DNA of 64,000 nucleotides from G965213525 sp965213525 (lineage in GTDB: Bacteria; Actinomycetota; Acidimicrobiia; Acidimicrobiales; Poriferisodalaceae): contig OZ243889.1 of NCBI GenBank assembly GCA_965213525.1, forward strand, positions 1,860,001-1,924,000, written 5' to 3'. A model generated the notes under the pieces. The model saw only the letters and a program-made list of their open reading frames with translations, had not been told where the DNA came from and did not search any database. Position numbers and translations under genes: made by a program. Below are positions 37,924-47,423 of this stretch, one piece after another. Each line of letters begins with the position of its first letter. The first letter of the stretch is position 1.

Positions 37924-40823
37924 TGCTGAGGACGGCCCCGGTGACCGATCGACCGATCGGGTCGGCCGGCCACCGGTCCCCCGGTCGTGCCCGTGACCGG
38001 GAGGCCGGTGACCGGCACGCCGAGCTCAGCGGCCACCGCCCTTGCGTGGCTCGCAGCCGAACGGGCCGTGTCGATCCGCCCCGTGGCATCGCTCCACTGG
38101 GCGATGGTCACGAACCGACCGACGTCGTCGGGGTCGATCCGCAGCATCGCCTCCAACAGGACCGGGGCGACGAGGCCGTCGTGGCAGCGTTCCATCAGCC
38201 CATCGAGGATGGCTGCGGCCCGACCGGCCTCCACCAGGCGTAGCGGTGCGATGCCGTCGTCGTAGAGGTCGTCGGGCAGCAACGGGCCGCCGTAGGCGGC
38301 GAGTGCCCGCAGCGCGAGGGAGGCGGCTTCGGGGGCGTCGGTCGCCAGTGCGTGCGCCGCCCGCCGGGCCAGGTCGTGGAACACTGCCACGTCGAGCGCC
38401 ACGGCATCCTCCAGCCGCAGGTTGTCCCCCTCACGGGTAACAGCGTCACCCAGCTGGCTGCGAGTACGGGCCAGCACGTTCTTCAGCCGCCGCCGGGCGA
38501 CGTCGCCCGGCGCGTCGGGCCAGAGCCGGTCGCTGACGATCTCGACGTTCACCCGCCCGCGTCTGGCGACGAGGGTCTTGACCAGGGCCGTCACCCGAGA
38601 GCCGGCGAGCGTGACGGGGTCGCCGCCCACCGTGATCTCGAAGGTCCCAAGCGCGCGGATCGCGACCGATCCGGCGCCTGCGCCGATGTGGGACCCGGCG
38701 ACCGGCGGGACGAGGGTGATCGGTGGACGGACCTCGGTGCTGTCTGGCGCCGGGGACGGCTCGAGCCGATCTACGACCTCCGGCCCGACGAGCGGGGCCG
38801 CCCGCTCCCGTGCGCTGGCGAAGGCGGTGGGGGCGTCGGCCGAGCCGGTCCTGACAGCCAGCACCCCCCGGTAGAGCTCCACCTGCCACCGGCGGGCGGC
38901 ATCCCGGCCGAAGTCGGTGACCAGCCTCCGCTCGCGCCGCCGGAACGCCGCCTCGTCGCCCGCCCTCGCCGCCACGGCCAGCTCGGCCACGGCCACGTCG
39001 AACGCGCTCTCGTCCCGGCGGGCCCGGGCTCGGTCGAGCAGCTCCACCGCTCCATCGAGGTCACCGCTGCGGGCGAGCGCCTCGCTGACCTCGGCGAGCA
39101 CCACCGACCCGGTGGGGTGTGAACGCAGCTCGCCGAGTAGCCGCCACGTCGCCTCGAACTCACAGCGCACCGCAGCAGGGTCGCGGTCGACCCCGGCCAG
39201 CAGGGCGGCGGCCCAGTGGACGTACGCCTCGGCCCAGGGGAGGTCGAAGCTACGGGCCAGCAACAGCGTCTCGGACAGGGCCGAGCGTTCGGGCTGGGCG
39301 GTCAGCGCGGTGAGCCGGCAGCGCACGGTCAGCGACCGGAGGCGATCGAGCGTCGCCCCGGGGGACAGGCGCAGCGAGCGGTCGATGGCCTCCCCCGCCT
39401 CCAGGTACCGGCCCGCGGGGATGAACATGCCCATGGCAAGGAGACGGCAGGTGGTCGCAGCCCGGGCGTCCTCACCCAGCGCCGCCCACGACTCGGTCGC
39501 CCAGCGGGCGAGGGCCACCGCCTGATCGATCGAGGCCCGGTCGCCGGCGTGGGCGTAGACGAGGCTTCGGGCCTCGACGAGGCGGGTGATGACGTGCGCG
39601 CCGGGGGCGTCGGCGATCTGGGCGTCGATGGTGCGACTCATGCCGTCGGGCAGGTCACCGATGAGGGCGTGGAGGAAGAGGCGCTCGGCCCGAGCCTCGG
39701 CGTGACGGGCCTCGTCGCCGACCTCGACGGCGACGGTGGTGGCCGCCTCGACGGCGGCGATCTGCTCGTCGAGTCGGGCCATGCCGCCGAGGGCCCGGGC
39801 CCGGATGAGCAGCAGGGCGGGGTCCCGGTCGGTGAGGGCGCCGAGGAGCTCCAGGGCCCGCAGCATGTCCCTCGGGGCCACGGCGTCGAGCTGGCCGAGG
39901 GTCAGCCCGCCGAGGAGCTCGGCCGCCGCCGTCGCCTGGCCGGTGCGGATCAGGACGGCGGCGGCCGTGGCCGGTTGGCTGGATGCCACCAGGGCCCCGG
40001 ACAGCACGCGGGCCGTCGCCGGATCGAGGCGGCCCCGCTGGCGAAGGACCCTCCGGAGGGGGGCGATCAGCGCGAGGCGATCGTCGACGTCGGACTCGAT
40101 CGGCACACCGTGGCGCCGCAGGCGGTACAGGAGGCCGGGGTCGATGGCGTCGACGGTGATGCGGGTGAACGCCGGTAGGTGGGCGAGCTGCTCGACGTGG
40201 CGGCGGTCGTCGCCCCCGAGGTCACGCAGCGCGGCCTCGACCGTCTCTAGGACGACGGGACTGTTGACCGACAGCGACTCCCAGCCGTGCCGGGGGCCAC
40301 CCGGAGCGGCGAGTGCGTGGCGCACCAACCGGTGACCCAGGATCGTCCAGCCGCCGACGAAGTCCTCCACGTGGTCGACGAGGGCCGACGGCGGATCCTC
40401 GAGGCCGCTGGCGGCGAGGAGCTGTGACGTCGGCGTCCGGAGCCGGTTCATGTCGACGACGTCGGTGCCGGCCATGGTCAGGGCGTCGAACAGCACCGGG
40501 AGGCAGCGCCGACCGGTGAGCACGAGGCGGATCCGCCACCCAGCCACAGCCAGCCTGGCGGCCAGCTGCTCCTGATCAGCGTCGTGCCAGGTGTCGACGT
40601 CGTCCACGTAGATCGCCGATGTGTGCTCGGTGTGCTGGGAGCGGGCCAGCAACTCGGCGAGGTTGGTGACGGCGACGCCGTCGGGATCGGCCGCCAGGCG
40701 GCGGCGCAGCTCGGTGGACTTGCCGTACCCGAAGGGCGCCTCGAGGTACACGTGTACGTCGCTGGGCCCCCGCGCCGGCGGTCCCGCCGACGGTGCCCCG
40801 CCCGAAGCGCCCCGCAAGCTCAT
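37920..40823 (-). CDS. AfsR/MalT-like regulator with C-terminal SARP-type domain
   Basis: A regulator of about 967 residues. A P-loop NTPase begins almost at the N-terminus (APFGYGKST, 29-37) with a Walker B-like SAIYVDDVD. A long helical TPR-type region follows (about 280-680). Near residue 728 comes an OmpR-type winged helix (IRALGTFEITVGGDPVTLAG, then RVNVEIVSDRLWPD) and then a BTAD domain to about 910. AfsR-type proteins carry these last two domains at the N-terminus; here they are at the C-terminus. It is the only regulator next to the cluster and probably controls it. Starts at 40835 or 40856 are also possible. Confidence 0.8.
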   Translation of the reverse strand: MSLRGASGGAPSAGPPARGPSDVHVYLEAPFGYGKSTELRRRLAADPDGVAVTNLAELLARSQHTEHTSAIYVDDVDTWHDADQEQLAARLAVAGWRIRLVLTGRRCLPVLFDALTMAGTDVVDMNRLRTPTSQLLAASGLEDPPSALVDHVEDFVGGWTILGHRLVRHALAAPGGPRHGWESLSVNSPVVLETVEAALRDLGGDDRRHVEQLAHLPAFTRITVDAIDPGLLYRLRRHGVPIESDVDDRLALIAPLRRVLRQRGRLDPATARVLSGALVASSQPATAAAVLIRTGQATAAAELLGGLTLGQLDAVAPRDMLRALELLGALTDRDPALLLIRARALGGMARLDEQIAAVEAATTVAVEVGDEARHAEARAERLFLHALIGDLPDGMSRTIDAQIADAPGAHVITRLVEARSLVYAHAGDRASIDQAVALARWATESWAALGEDARAATTCRLLAMGMFIPAGRYLEAGEAIDRSLRLSPGATLDRLRSLTVRCRLTALTAQPERSALSETLLLARSFDLPWAEAYVHWAAALLAGVDRDPAAVRCEFEATWRLLGELRSHPTGSVVLAEVSEALARSGDLDGAVELLDRARARRDESAFDVAVAELAVAARAGDEAAFRRRERRLVTDFGRDAARRWQVELYRGVLAVRTGSADAPTAFASARERAAPLVGPEVVDRLEPSPAPDSTEVRPPITLVPPVAGSHIGAGAGSVAIRALGTFEITVGGDPVTLAGSRVTALVKTLVARRGRVNVEIVSDRLWPDAPGDVARRRLKNVLARTRSQLGDAVTREGDNLRLEDAVALDVAVFHDLARRAAHALATDAPEAASLALRALAAYGGPLLPDDLYDDGIAPLRLVEAGRAAAILDGLMERCHDGLVAPVLLEAMLRIDPDDVGRFVTIAQWSDATGRIDTARSAASHARAVAAELGVPVTGLPVTGTTGGPVAGRPDRSIGHRGRPQH

Positions 40824-40976
40824 GGCACGGCTCATCCTTCCATGCCCCCAGCACATCCGGGACCAGAAGCCCGGCGAGGGTTGCCCGGGCCGACAGGCCC
40901 TAGCCGCCGCTCAGAGGGGCGGGCCTGTCGAGGACCCCGGACCGCCTCGACGGTGTGGCCGGCGCGGTCCGCGAGC

Positions 40977-41354
40977 TCACGTCCGCCTCGTCGTAGGTCC
41001 CACCCCGGCGGCAGACCCCGCACGTCGGCCGCTGACAGGTGGTTGCGTCGCCCTGCCGGTACGGCCCGGTCGGCGTCGGCCGATGTCCTTGTCGAGCTCG
41101 ACGCCATCCCTGCCCGACTCACGAAGCAGCGAGCGAACCTCCTCGTGGTCGTTCTCAGCGGCGCGTCGACCCGTTCTCGACCCGGTGACCGCGTCGGCGG
41201 CGTTGATCCCAGCATGGATCGCGAGGCTGGTTGCGGCGATGAAGCGCCCGGATCGAAGCTGGTCGTCGGCCGCAGAGAGGAACTCCTCGGCCTTGTGCAG
41301 GTACCTGCACACCTGTGGCTCGCCCACGGCCCTCGTGCGACCGGGCTTAGGCAC
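40977..41354 (-). pseudogene. HEPN-domain-like remnant
   Basis: The frame reads YLHKAEEFLSAADDQL, then ATSLAIHAGINAADAV and DHEEVRSLL, a close match to small actinobacterial HEPN-type proteins (nucleic-acid-linked toxins or regulators). After about residue 95 the expected K-x-x-x-Y-D...A-A...A-E-x-L-V helix is not continued in frame. Fragments resembling it (TYDEADVSSRTA) are in another frame, so frameshifts are likely. No ribosome site is seen before the GTG at 41354. The flanks 40824-40976 and 41355-41616 hold no gene I can support. Confidence 0.4.
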
Positions 41355-41616
41355 TGCGCCGGTCGTGCCAGTCGCCGATCGCCCGCCCGTGGACGACAAC
41401 CCCTTCGCGCCGGATGTCGCGGCGACCGGCCAGCAAGCTGCAGCTGCCCGTCCAGTCGCCCATCCGCCGTTCGGAAGGGGTTGCGTTCCGCAGACAGGGC
41501 GTTCGGCGCACATGCGGCCGCTCGGGCGACTGGTCCAACCGATACCGTCTCGCTGGGTGGGCGGCGAGAGCGCGAGACCGGCCACGACGGCCGAGCAATC
41601 TGGGGGCGGAGGCGCC

Positions 41617-41938
41617 CCGGTCGCGCTGCGCCTGAATGGTCCAGAGGCGGCTGGCTCCGGCTACCAGGTCGAGGACGGCTTCGTGGTGCTGGCTGGAGCC
41701 AGGGCCAGGCGCAACGAAGTGCCGTCGATCACGAACGGCGTCACCCGGGAGCGACAACAGCTGATCGACAGCGGGGCACTCACCGACGACGGTGCCGGGC
41801 TCACGTTGATGCGCGATACCACCTTCTCTTCGCCCAGCCGGGCGGCGGAGGTGCTGTTGGCCGATCCGCCAACGGGCGGGTGGAGTGGACGGACGGGAAG
41901 GGCCGCACCATGAACGAACTCGACGCTGGGAAGGACGG
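41617..41938 (+). pseudogene. DUF4357-domain remnant with a one-base frameshift
   Basis: VEDGFVVLAGARARRNE, then RQQLIDSGALTDDGAG and RDTTFSSPSRAAEVLL is a clear DUF4357 domain, often found in restriction- and nuclease-linked proteins. At about 41859 the frame breaks. Adding one G to TTGGCC restores GRSANGRVEWTDGKGRTMNEL, the normal DUF4357 ending, which is read in the mcrB frame. There is no start or N-terminal domain upstream. It is either a decayed gene or an N-terminal domain of mcrB cut off by a frameshift or base-calling error. Confidence 0.6.
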
Positions 41939-44477
41939 CGCGAGATCAACGCAGGAGCGGCCGTCCACCGACCTGGCCGCTGCCGCCGACGAGTGGGACC
42001 GTGCGTCGGCGGCTGACCGAGTGACGGCCGCTGCGGACCAACGCAACGCGGTCGTTCAACGCTTCCCCCCGACGGAGTGGCCGCACCTGATCCTCGAGCG
42101 CTATGCGCCAGGAGCCCCGTCCGATGAGGAGACCTTCAGCTGGTGGCTCGACTATGGGACGGAGGACTGTGGCCACCTCGGCGGCGGTAGCGCCAAGCGA
42201 TATCTCGTCTTCCGGCGTCCGGGCAGCGCCGGTTGGTACCACGAGCCCGCCTATGGGTCCGAGGTCGAAGCCTGGGAAGCGGTGCGCTCCGGCTACGTCG
42301 ACCTGCTGCGTCTGGCGGCCGAAGGCCGCTGGGATGACGTCGACCTGATCGAGAGCCTGTTCGGGGCGCCGTCCGTCCGGGCCAAGACCGCCTGGCTGTA
42401 CCACCCCGACCAGCTCCTGCCGGTCTACACCGAGCGGGACCTCGACCACCTGCTGCGCATCTTCGACGTCAAGGTCGACGGACGCGGTCTGGTCGGACGG
42501 AACCGCCGTCTGCTCGACGAGCTGCAGCAGAACGACGTCTTCGCCGGCTGGCAGCCGATCGAGATCAGCCACTTCCTCGCCACATGGGCACCGTCGCGAA
42601 CCGGCCCAGGCATTCTCGCTGCCGACCCCGGACCCGGCAGCACCTGGGATGCGTGCGTGCTCCGGTCCGAGCTGCGCGTCGGATGGGACGATCTTGGCGA
42701 TCTCCGGCTCTACGAGGACCTTGAAGCCCTGACGGCGGCGTACCGCAGGTTGTGGCCCGGCGACACCGACACGGTGGCGGGCCGAACCTGCCGGGGCCTG
42801 CAGGCGCTCATCGCATCTGACCGAGGCGACCTCGTGGTCGCCTACCGGGGCTCGACGCTGCTCGGCAAGGGCACGGCCACCGGCCCGTATCGATGGTCAG
42901 AGGATCGGACCGACTTCCGCCAGACCGTCCCGGTGGAGTGGTCCGACACGAACGCCCGCCCGCTTCGCGCCGGGGCCGCAGCACTGGCACCGATCGGCAG
43001 TATGCCCGCCGAGCAGTATCGGCGGGTGGTGGCCGGCGATCCCGACGACGACGAACAGCCGGTGACGGCGCCGCTCCCCGCCGTGCCCGAGGTCCATCTC
43101 GCCGCCGAGCAGCTTCTGGTGCGCCGTGGTCAGATCATCTTCTACGGGCCGCCCGGCACCGGCAAGACGTTCTCCGCCCTCCGCCACGCCGTCTGGCTGT
43201 TGGCCGGCGGCTCAGCGGCACGGGGGGCGGCCCGGGCGTTCGAGTCGCCCCGAGAGATGGCGGACTTGGAGAAGCAGTTCTCTACCGTTCCCGCCGGTGA
43301 CGAGCGCCCATCGTGGTTGCTCGTGGCCAACCCCCAGCACTGGAGCTGGGACGAACTGTTCGCGCAGGGCACCGTCAACTACCGCTTCGGCCGGCTGCAG
43401 CGGAACTACCGGGACGTGCAGCCCGGCGACGAGGTGTTCGGCTACGAGGCCACCCCGACCAAGGCGGTCATCGTCAGGGCCACGATCGAGCGGGGGCTGC
43501 ACGACGGCGACGACGGCGAGCCCTGCATCCTGGTCGGCGCGCCCGTCCGGGTCGAGGGGCCGAGCTGGGACGATCTCCAGCGCGACGACCAGCTGTCGCA
43601 GTCGGAGCCGGTCGTCCACCGGATGCAGGGCACGCTCTTCCGACTCGAACCGGCCGAGGCGGCCAGTCTGCGGACCCTGATCGGCGACGATCCTCCGGCG
43701 GGCCCAGCCAGGGCACCGGTGCCCCAGCTCACCCGCGTCACCTTCCACCCCTCCCACGCCTACGAGGACTTCGTCGAGGGCTACAAGCCGGCCGAGACCG
43801 ACCGGGGCGGCCTCGAGCTCGAGCTCCGGGACGGCATCTTCAAGCGGGTCTGCCGGGCGGCGATCGCCGACCCCGATCGGCGCTACGTGGTGGTGGTCGA
43901 CGAGATCAACCGGGGCAACGTCGCCAAGGTCCTCGGCGAGCTGATCACGCTCATCGAGAAGGACAAGCGCGGCGTCTCGGTCACGCTCCCCCAATCGGGC
44001 GAGCCGTTCCGGGTGCCGCCCAACGTCTACCTGATCGGCACCATGAACACAGCCGATCGCAGCATCCACGTCCTCGACGCGGCGCTACGGCGACGCTTCG
44101 GGTTCGTGGAGCTACTCCCTGACTCCTCGGTGCTGGGCGGACGGGTGATCGGTGGGCTCGCCCTCGACGAGCTCCTCGACGGCCTCAACGCCCTCATTCG
44201 TGACCACGTCGGCCGGGACAAGCAGATCGGCCACGCCCTGCTCATGGACGACGGCCGGCCCATCGCCAGGGCCCGGGACCTCGCTGCGGCCATCCGCTAC
44301 GAGATCCTGCCGCTCCTCCAGGAGTACGTCTATGCCGACTACCGGGAGCTGACCGCCTTGCTCGGCCCCGAGATCATCGACGAGGAGCACCAGACACCCC
44401 GTCAGAGCGTCCTCGCCGACCCGGAGCGCCTGGTCACCGCGCTCGCCGCCCACCTGGGACTCCGGGGATCGGCATGA
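41910..44477 (+). CDS. mcrB: McrB-like GTPase/AAA+ restriction subunit
   Basis: An 855-residue protein. Residues 25-230 form a specificity-like region (EWDRASAADR, ERYAPGAP, GGGSAKRYLVFRR). The AAA+ core has Walker A GPPGTGKT (about 412-419), Walker B VVVVDEINRGN (about 657) and the McrB hallmark IGTMNTADRS followed by ALRRRFGF. Between Walker A and B sits an EVE/PUA-like insertion (WLLVANPQHWSWDEL...DVQPGDEVFGY, about 468-590) that may read modified bases. It acts with McrC to cut foreign, often methylated, DNA. ATG at 41910 lies inside the DUF4357 remnant; GTG at 42021 is an alternative. It overlaps mcrC (ATGA). Confidence 0.87.
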   Translation: MNELDAGKDGARSTQERPSTDLAAAADEWDRASAADRVTAAADQRNAVVQRFPPTEWPHLILERYAPGAPSDEETFSWWLDYGTEDCGHLGGGSAKRYLVFRRPGSAGWYHEPAYGSEVEAWEAVRSGYVDLLRLAAEGRWDDVDLIESLFGAPSVRAKTAWLYHPDQLLPVYTERDLDHLLRIFDVKVDGRGLVGRNRRLLDELQQNDVFAGWQPIEISHFLATWAPSRTGPGILAADPGPGSTWDACVLRSELRVGWDDLGDLRLYEDLEALTAAYRRLWPGDTDTVAGRTCRGLQALIASDRGDLVVAYRGSTLLGKGTATGPYRWSEDRTDFRQTVPVEWSDTNARPLRAGAAALAPIGSMPAEQYRRVVAGDPDDDEQPVTAPLPAVPEVHLAAEQLLVRRGQIIFYGPPGTGKTFSALRHAVWLLAGGSAARGAARAFESPREMADLEKQFSTVPAGDERPSWLLVANPQHWSWDELFAQGTVNYRFGRLQRNYRDVQPGDEVFGYEATPTKAVIVRATIERGLHDGDDGEPCILVGAPVRVEGPSWDDLQRDDQLSQSEPVVHRMQGTLFRLEPAEAASLRTLIGDDPPAGPARAPVPQLTRVTFHPSHAYEDFVEGYKPAETDRGGLELELRDGIFKRVCRAAIADPDRRYVVVVDEINRGNVAKVLGELITLIEKDKRGVSVTLPQSGEPFRVPPNVYLIGTMNTADRSIHVLDAALRRRFGFVELLPDSSVLGGRVIGGLALDELLDGLNALIRDHVGRDKQIGHALLMDDGRPIARARDLAAAIRYEILPLLQEYVYADYRELTALLGPEIIDEEHQTPRQSVLADPERLVTALAAHLGLRGSA

Positions 44478-45772
44478 ACGTCCACGTCGAGTTGGCCGAG
44501 TGGGACCGCGCCGTGGTCCGGGTCCCTCCCCCTCCGCCCGCTGATCTCGACGTGTGCGCTGGGCTCGGTGACGGGCCGCCCACCCTCGATCTGCGGTGGC
44601 TCCGCAACGGTCGACTCGAGATCCGATCGTCGTCGTGGGTGGGCGTGGTGCGGCTGTCGGGCGTCCAGATCGATGTGCGTCCGAAGTACGCGGGGGGTGC
44701 GCTGGGCGTGATCCGCATGGTCGAGTACGCCGGTGGGTTCCGCACCCTGCGCACCCTCCCGGCCCGCCGATCCCTGCCCGCCGGTGGCGCTGACCTCCTC
44801 GACGTCGTCGGTGCGCTGCTGGCCGACGAGGCCGACGCCCTGGTGCTCGACGGTCTCCTGCGCGACTACCGCACGGAGGAGTCGGCGCTCCCGACGCTGC
44901 GAGGGTCACTGCGGTACCGGGAGCAGGCCACCCGCCGATACGGCCGCCTCGACCAGCTCGAGTGCCGCTTCGACGACCTCCACGCCGACGTCCTGGAGAA
45001 CCAGCTCCTCCGGGCCGGGCTCACCATCGCCCAGCGAATCTGCCGCCACGACGGCACCCGCCGCCGCCTCCGGCGCGTCGATCACGCCCTTGCCGGTCTC
45101 GTCTCCGTCGGCCCCCACGACGTCGACTTCTACCGGCGCAGCCTCGTCTACGGCCGTCGCAACGAGCGCTACCGCGCCGCCCACGAGCTGGCCCTGCTGC
45201 TCCTCGACCAGGTGGGCGTGGATGATCTCTACGGTGCCGGCCCGCTCGACTCATTCGCCTTCCTCGTCGACATGAACGTCCTCTTCGAGACGTTCATGGC
45301 CCGGCTGGTGGCCGAGGCCCTGACCGGCACCCGATGGCGGGTCACCGCGCAGCGGCGTTACGGCTCCGTGATCCGCCGTACGACCGGACAGCCCTACGCC
45401 TCGATCGTCCCTGACCTGGTCCTGTCCGACGGCCACCACCAGGTGCCCTTCGACTGCAAGTACAAGCTCTACGGCCTCGATCGCAAGATCTCGACAGCCG
45501 ACGTGTACCAGAGCTTCCTGTACGCCCAGAGCCTCTCCGCCGGCGACGTAAGCCCGGCCCGGGCCGGCGTCATCTATCCCGCCGCCACGACCGGACTAGC
45601 GCCCGAGCTGACCATCAGCCGGGTCGACGGCCGCGCCATGGCGGGAGTGACCGGGGTGGCGATCGACCTGCTGGGTGTGCAGCAGGCCTGCGACGACCCC
45701 GTCGCATGGCCAGAGGCACTCGCGCGGGTGCGGGCTGCGCTCGATGCCGTGCTCGAACCCGCGGCGGCCTGA
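44474..45772 (+). CDS. mcrC: McrC-like endonuclease subunit
   Basis: A 432-residue McrC. The N-terminal beta-rich part includes GVVRLSGVQIDVRPKYAGG and GFRTLRTLP. The C-terminal PD-(D/E)xK nuclease has FETFMARLV, IVPDLVLSDG and VPFDCKYKLY, with catalytic Asp, Asp and Lys. It binds the McrB ring and supplies the cleavage activity. The start overlaps mcrB by 4 bp, so the two are made in step. The next gene begins 11 bp downstream. Confidence 0.9.
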   Translation: MNVHVELAEWDRAVVRVPPPPPADLDVCAGLGDGPPTLDLRWLRNGRLEIRSSSWVGVVRLSGVQIDVRPKYAGGALGVIRMVEYAGGFRTLRTLPARRSLPAGGADLLDVVGALLADEADALVLDGLLRDYRTEESALPTLRGSLRYREQATRRYGRLDQLECRFDDLHADVLENQLLRAGLTIAQRICRHDGTRRRLRRVDHALAGLVSVGPHDVDFYRRSLVYGRRNERYRAAHELALLLLDQVGVDDLYGAGPLDSFAFLVDMNVLFETFMARLVAEALTGTRWRVTAQRRYGSVIRRTTGQPYASIVPDLVLSDGHHQVPFDCKYKLYGLDRKISTADVYQSFLYAQSLSAGDVSPARAGVIYPAATTGLAPELTISRVDGRAMAGVTGVAIDLLGVQQACDDPVAWPEALARVRAALDAVLEPAAA

Positions 45773-45783
45773 GGCGACCGGTC

Positions 45784-47394
45784 GTGGCGCGCCTCTACCC
45801 GCCGCAGCCCCCGGGCTCGGCGCCGAGCTCGGAGCGGATGGTGTTCGAGCGTCTGGCCGGCCTCGACGACGACTGGCTAGTGTTTCACTCGGTGGCCTGG
45901 CAGGGCATCCGCCACGGGCGCCAGGGCGACGGCGAGGCCGACTTCGTCCTCGCCCACCCTCACAAGGGGCTGCTCGTGGTGGAGGTCAAGGGCGGGCGTA
46001 TCCGGATCGAGAACGGCCAGTGGGTCTCGGTCGACCGGCACGGCAGAGCCCACCGGCTCCGTAACCCCTTCGAGCAGGCGGTGGACTCCAAGTACGCCCT
46101 CCGGGACCACCTCGACGAGCGAGTGCCCCGATCGCACGGCCGGATCCGGCTGGGCCACGCCGTGGCCTTCCCGAACGTGGAGGTCGAAGACGACCTGGCC
46201 GCCAACGCTCCCCGGCCGATCATCTGGGACCGGACCGACCTCGCCGACGTGTCCCGGGCGGTCGACCGCACCGCCGCCCACTGGAAGGGTCTCACCGCCT
46301 TCGACGACGGACAGGTGGCTGCCATCCGCCAGGCGCTGGCGCCGGTGCGGGAGGTCCGGCCGCTCTTGCGCCACCGGGTGGAGGACGCCGGGCGGGCGCT
46401 GCTCGAGCTGACCACCCAGCAAACCCAGCTCTTGCAGTTCCTGCGCCGTCAGCGGCGGGCCCTCGTCACCGGCGGAGCGGGAACCGGCAAGACCGTGCTG
46501 GCCGCCGAGCGGGCCCGTCAGCTCGCCGCCCAGGGCCATCGGGTCCTGCTCGTCTGCTACAACGCCCCGCTCGGCGCCAAGCTCGCCGCCGACCTGGCCG
46601 ACGTCGAGGGTGTCACCGCCGGCCACTTCCACCAGCTGGCGAACCGCCTCGTGGGCGACGCCGGGATGCTGCCGGCGGGTGACCGCGACGCCACCTGGTG
46701 GTCGACGACCCTGCCCGGCGTGCTCCCCGACGCCGCCGACCGGCTCGGGGTCGAGTTCGACGCCGTGGTGGTCGACGAGGGCCAGGACTTCGAGCCCACC
46801 TGGTGGGTGGCGCTCGAGCTCCTGCTCTCGGACCCCGACGACGGGTTCTTCTACGTGTTCGCCGACGCCCAGCAGGACCTCTACCGGGTCGGGTGGGCCG
46901 CCCCGTTCGCTGGCGAGCCGTTCGAGCTCGACGTCAACTGCCGCAACACCCTGCCCATCGCGGCCCGGGTGAACGCCGTGTTCGGTCGGGCCGACCCCAG
47001 CCTCGGCGCCGAGGGGCCGCCACCGGTGTTTGTCGAGGCGACCACCCCGACGCAGGTGGCCAAGCGGCTCCGCCGCCTCATCGAGCGGCTCCTGACCGAC
47101 GACGGTCTCGCTGCCGAGCAGATCGCCATCCTGTCGACCGAGCGCAAGATGGTCGACGAGCTGCGCGGCCAGCGGATCGGCGCCCACCGGCTCACCCCAC
47201 CCGACCAGGGCGGCGTCGCGGTCGAGACCGTGTACCGGTTCAAAGGCCTCGAGGCCGACGCCGTCGTGGTGGTGCTGCCCCGGCTGAGCAGCGCCGAGGA
47301 CCGGGTCCTGGCCTACGTCGGCATGAGCCGGGCCCGGGCTCTGCTGTTCGTGATCGGCCCCCCCATCGTCAAGGAGGCGCTGTCCTGGCCCTGA
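45784..47394 (+). CDS. NERD-domain superfamily 1 helicase
   Basis: A 536-residue fusion. An N-terminal NERD nuclease-related domain (about 10-120; GEADFVLAHPHKGLLVVEVKGG holds the D...E-x-K core) is followed by an SF1 helicase with Walker A GGAGTGKT (229-236), VVVDEGQDFEP, VNCRNT and YRFKGLEADAVVV plus YVGMSRAR. The intact EVKGG suggests nuclease activity. It follows mcrC by 11 bp on the same strand, so it is likely an accessory of this McrBC or of the convergent DISARM genes. GTG at 45784 is the first start after the mcrC stop. Confidence 0.87.
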   Translation: MARLYPPQPPGSAPSSERMVFERLAGLDDDWLVFHSVAWQGIRHGRQGDGEADFVLAHPHKGLLVVEVKGGRIRIENGQWVSVDRHGRAHRLRNPFEQAVDSKYALRDHLDERVPRSHGRIRLGHAVAFPNVEVEDDLAANAPRPIIWDRTDLADVSRAVDRTAAHWKGLTAFDDGQVAAIRQALAPVREVRPLLRHRVEDAGRALLELTTQQTQLLQFLRRQRRALVTGGAGTGKTVLAAERARQLAAQGHRVLLVCYNAPLGAKLAADLADVEGVTAGHFHQLANRLVGDAGMLPAGDRDATWWSTTLPGVLPDAADRLGVEFDAVVVDEGQDFEPTWWVALELLLSDPDDGFFYVFADAQQDLYRVGWAAPFAGEPFELDVNCRNTLPIAARVNAVFGRADPSLGAEGPPPVFVEATTPTQVAKRLRRLIERLLTDDGLAAEQIAILSTERKMVDELRGQRIGAHRLTPPDQGGVAVETVYRFKGLEADAVVVVLPRLSSAEDRVLAYVGMSRARALLFVIGPPIVKEALSWP

Positions 47395-47423
47395 CGCTGC
47401 CCGGGGACCGCGCCGGCGTCAGG
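47390..47423. terminator. Bidirectional terminator hairpin spanning two convergent stops
   Basis: CCTGACGC at 47390-47397 and GCGTCAGG at 47416-47423 form a perfect 8-bp stem with an 18-nt loop. Each arm contains the stop codon of one of the two convergent genes (the NERD helicase on plus, drmB on minus). No U tract follows, as is common in very G+C-rich genomes. Confidence 0.55.

Noticed and set aside
45784..47394. The NERD helicase as DrmC
   Set aside because: DrmC is a phospholipase-D-like protein with HxK motifs; this protein has NERD and SF1 helicase motifs instead.
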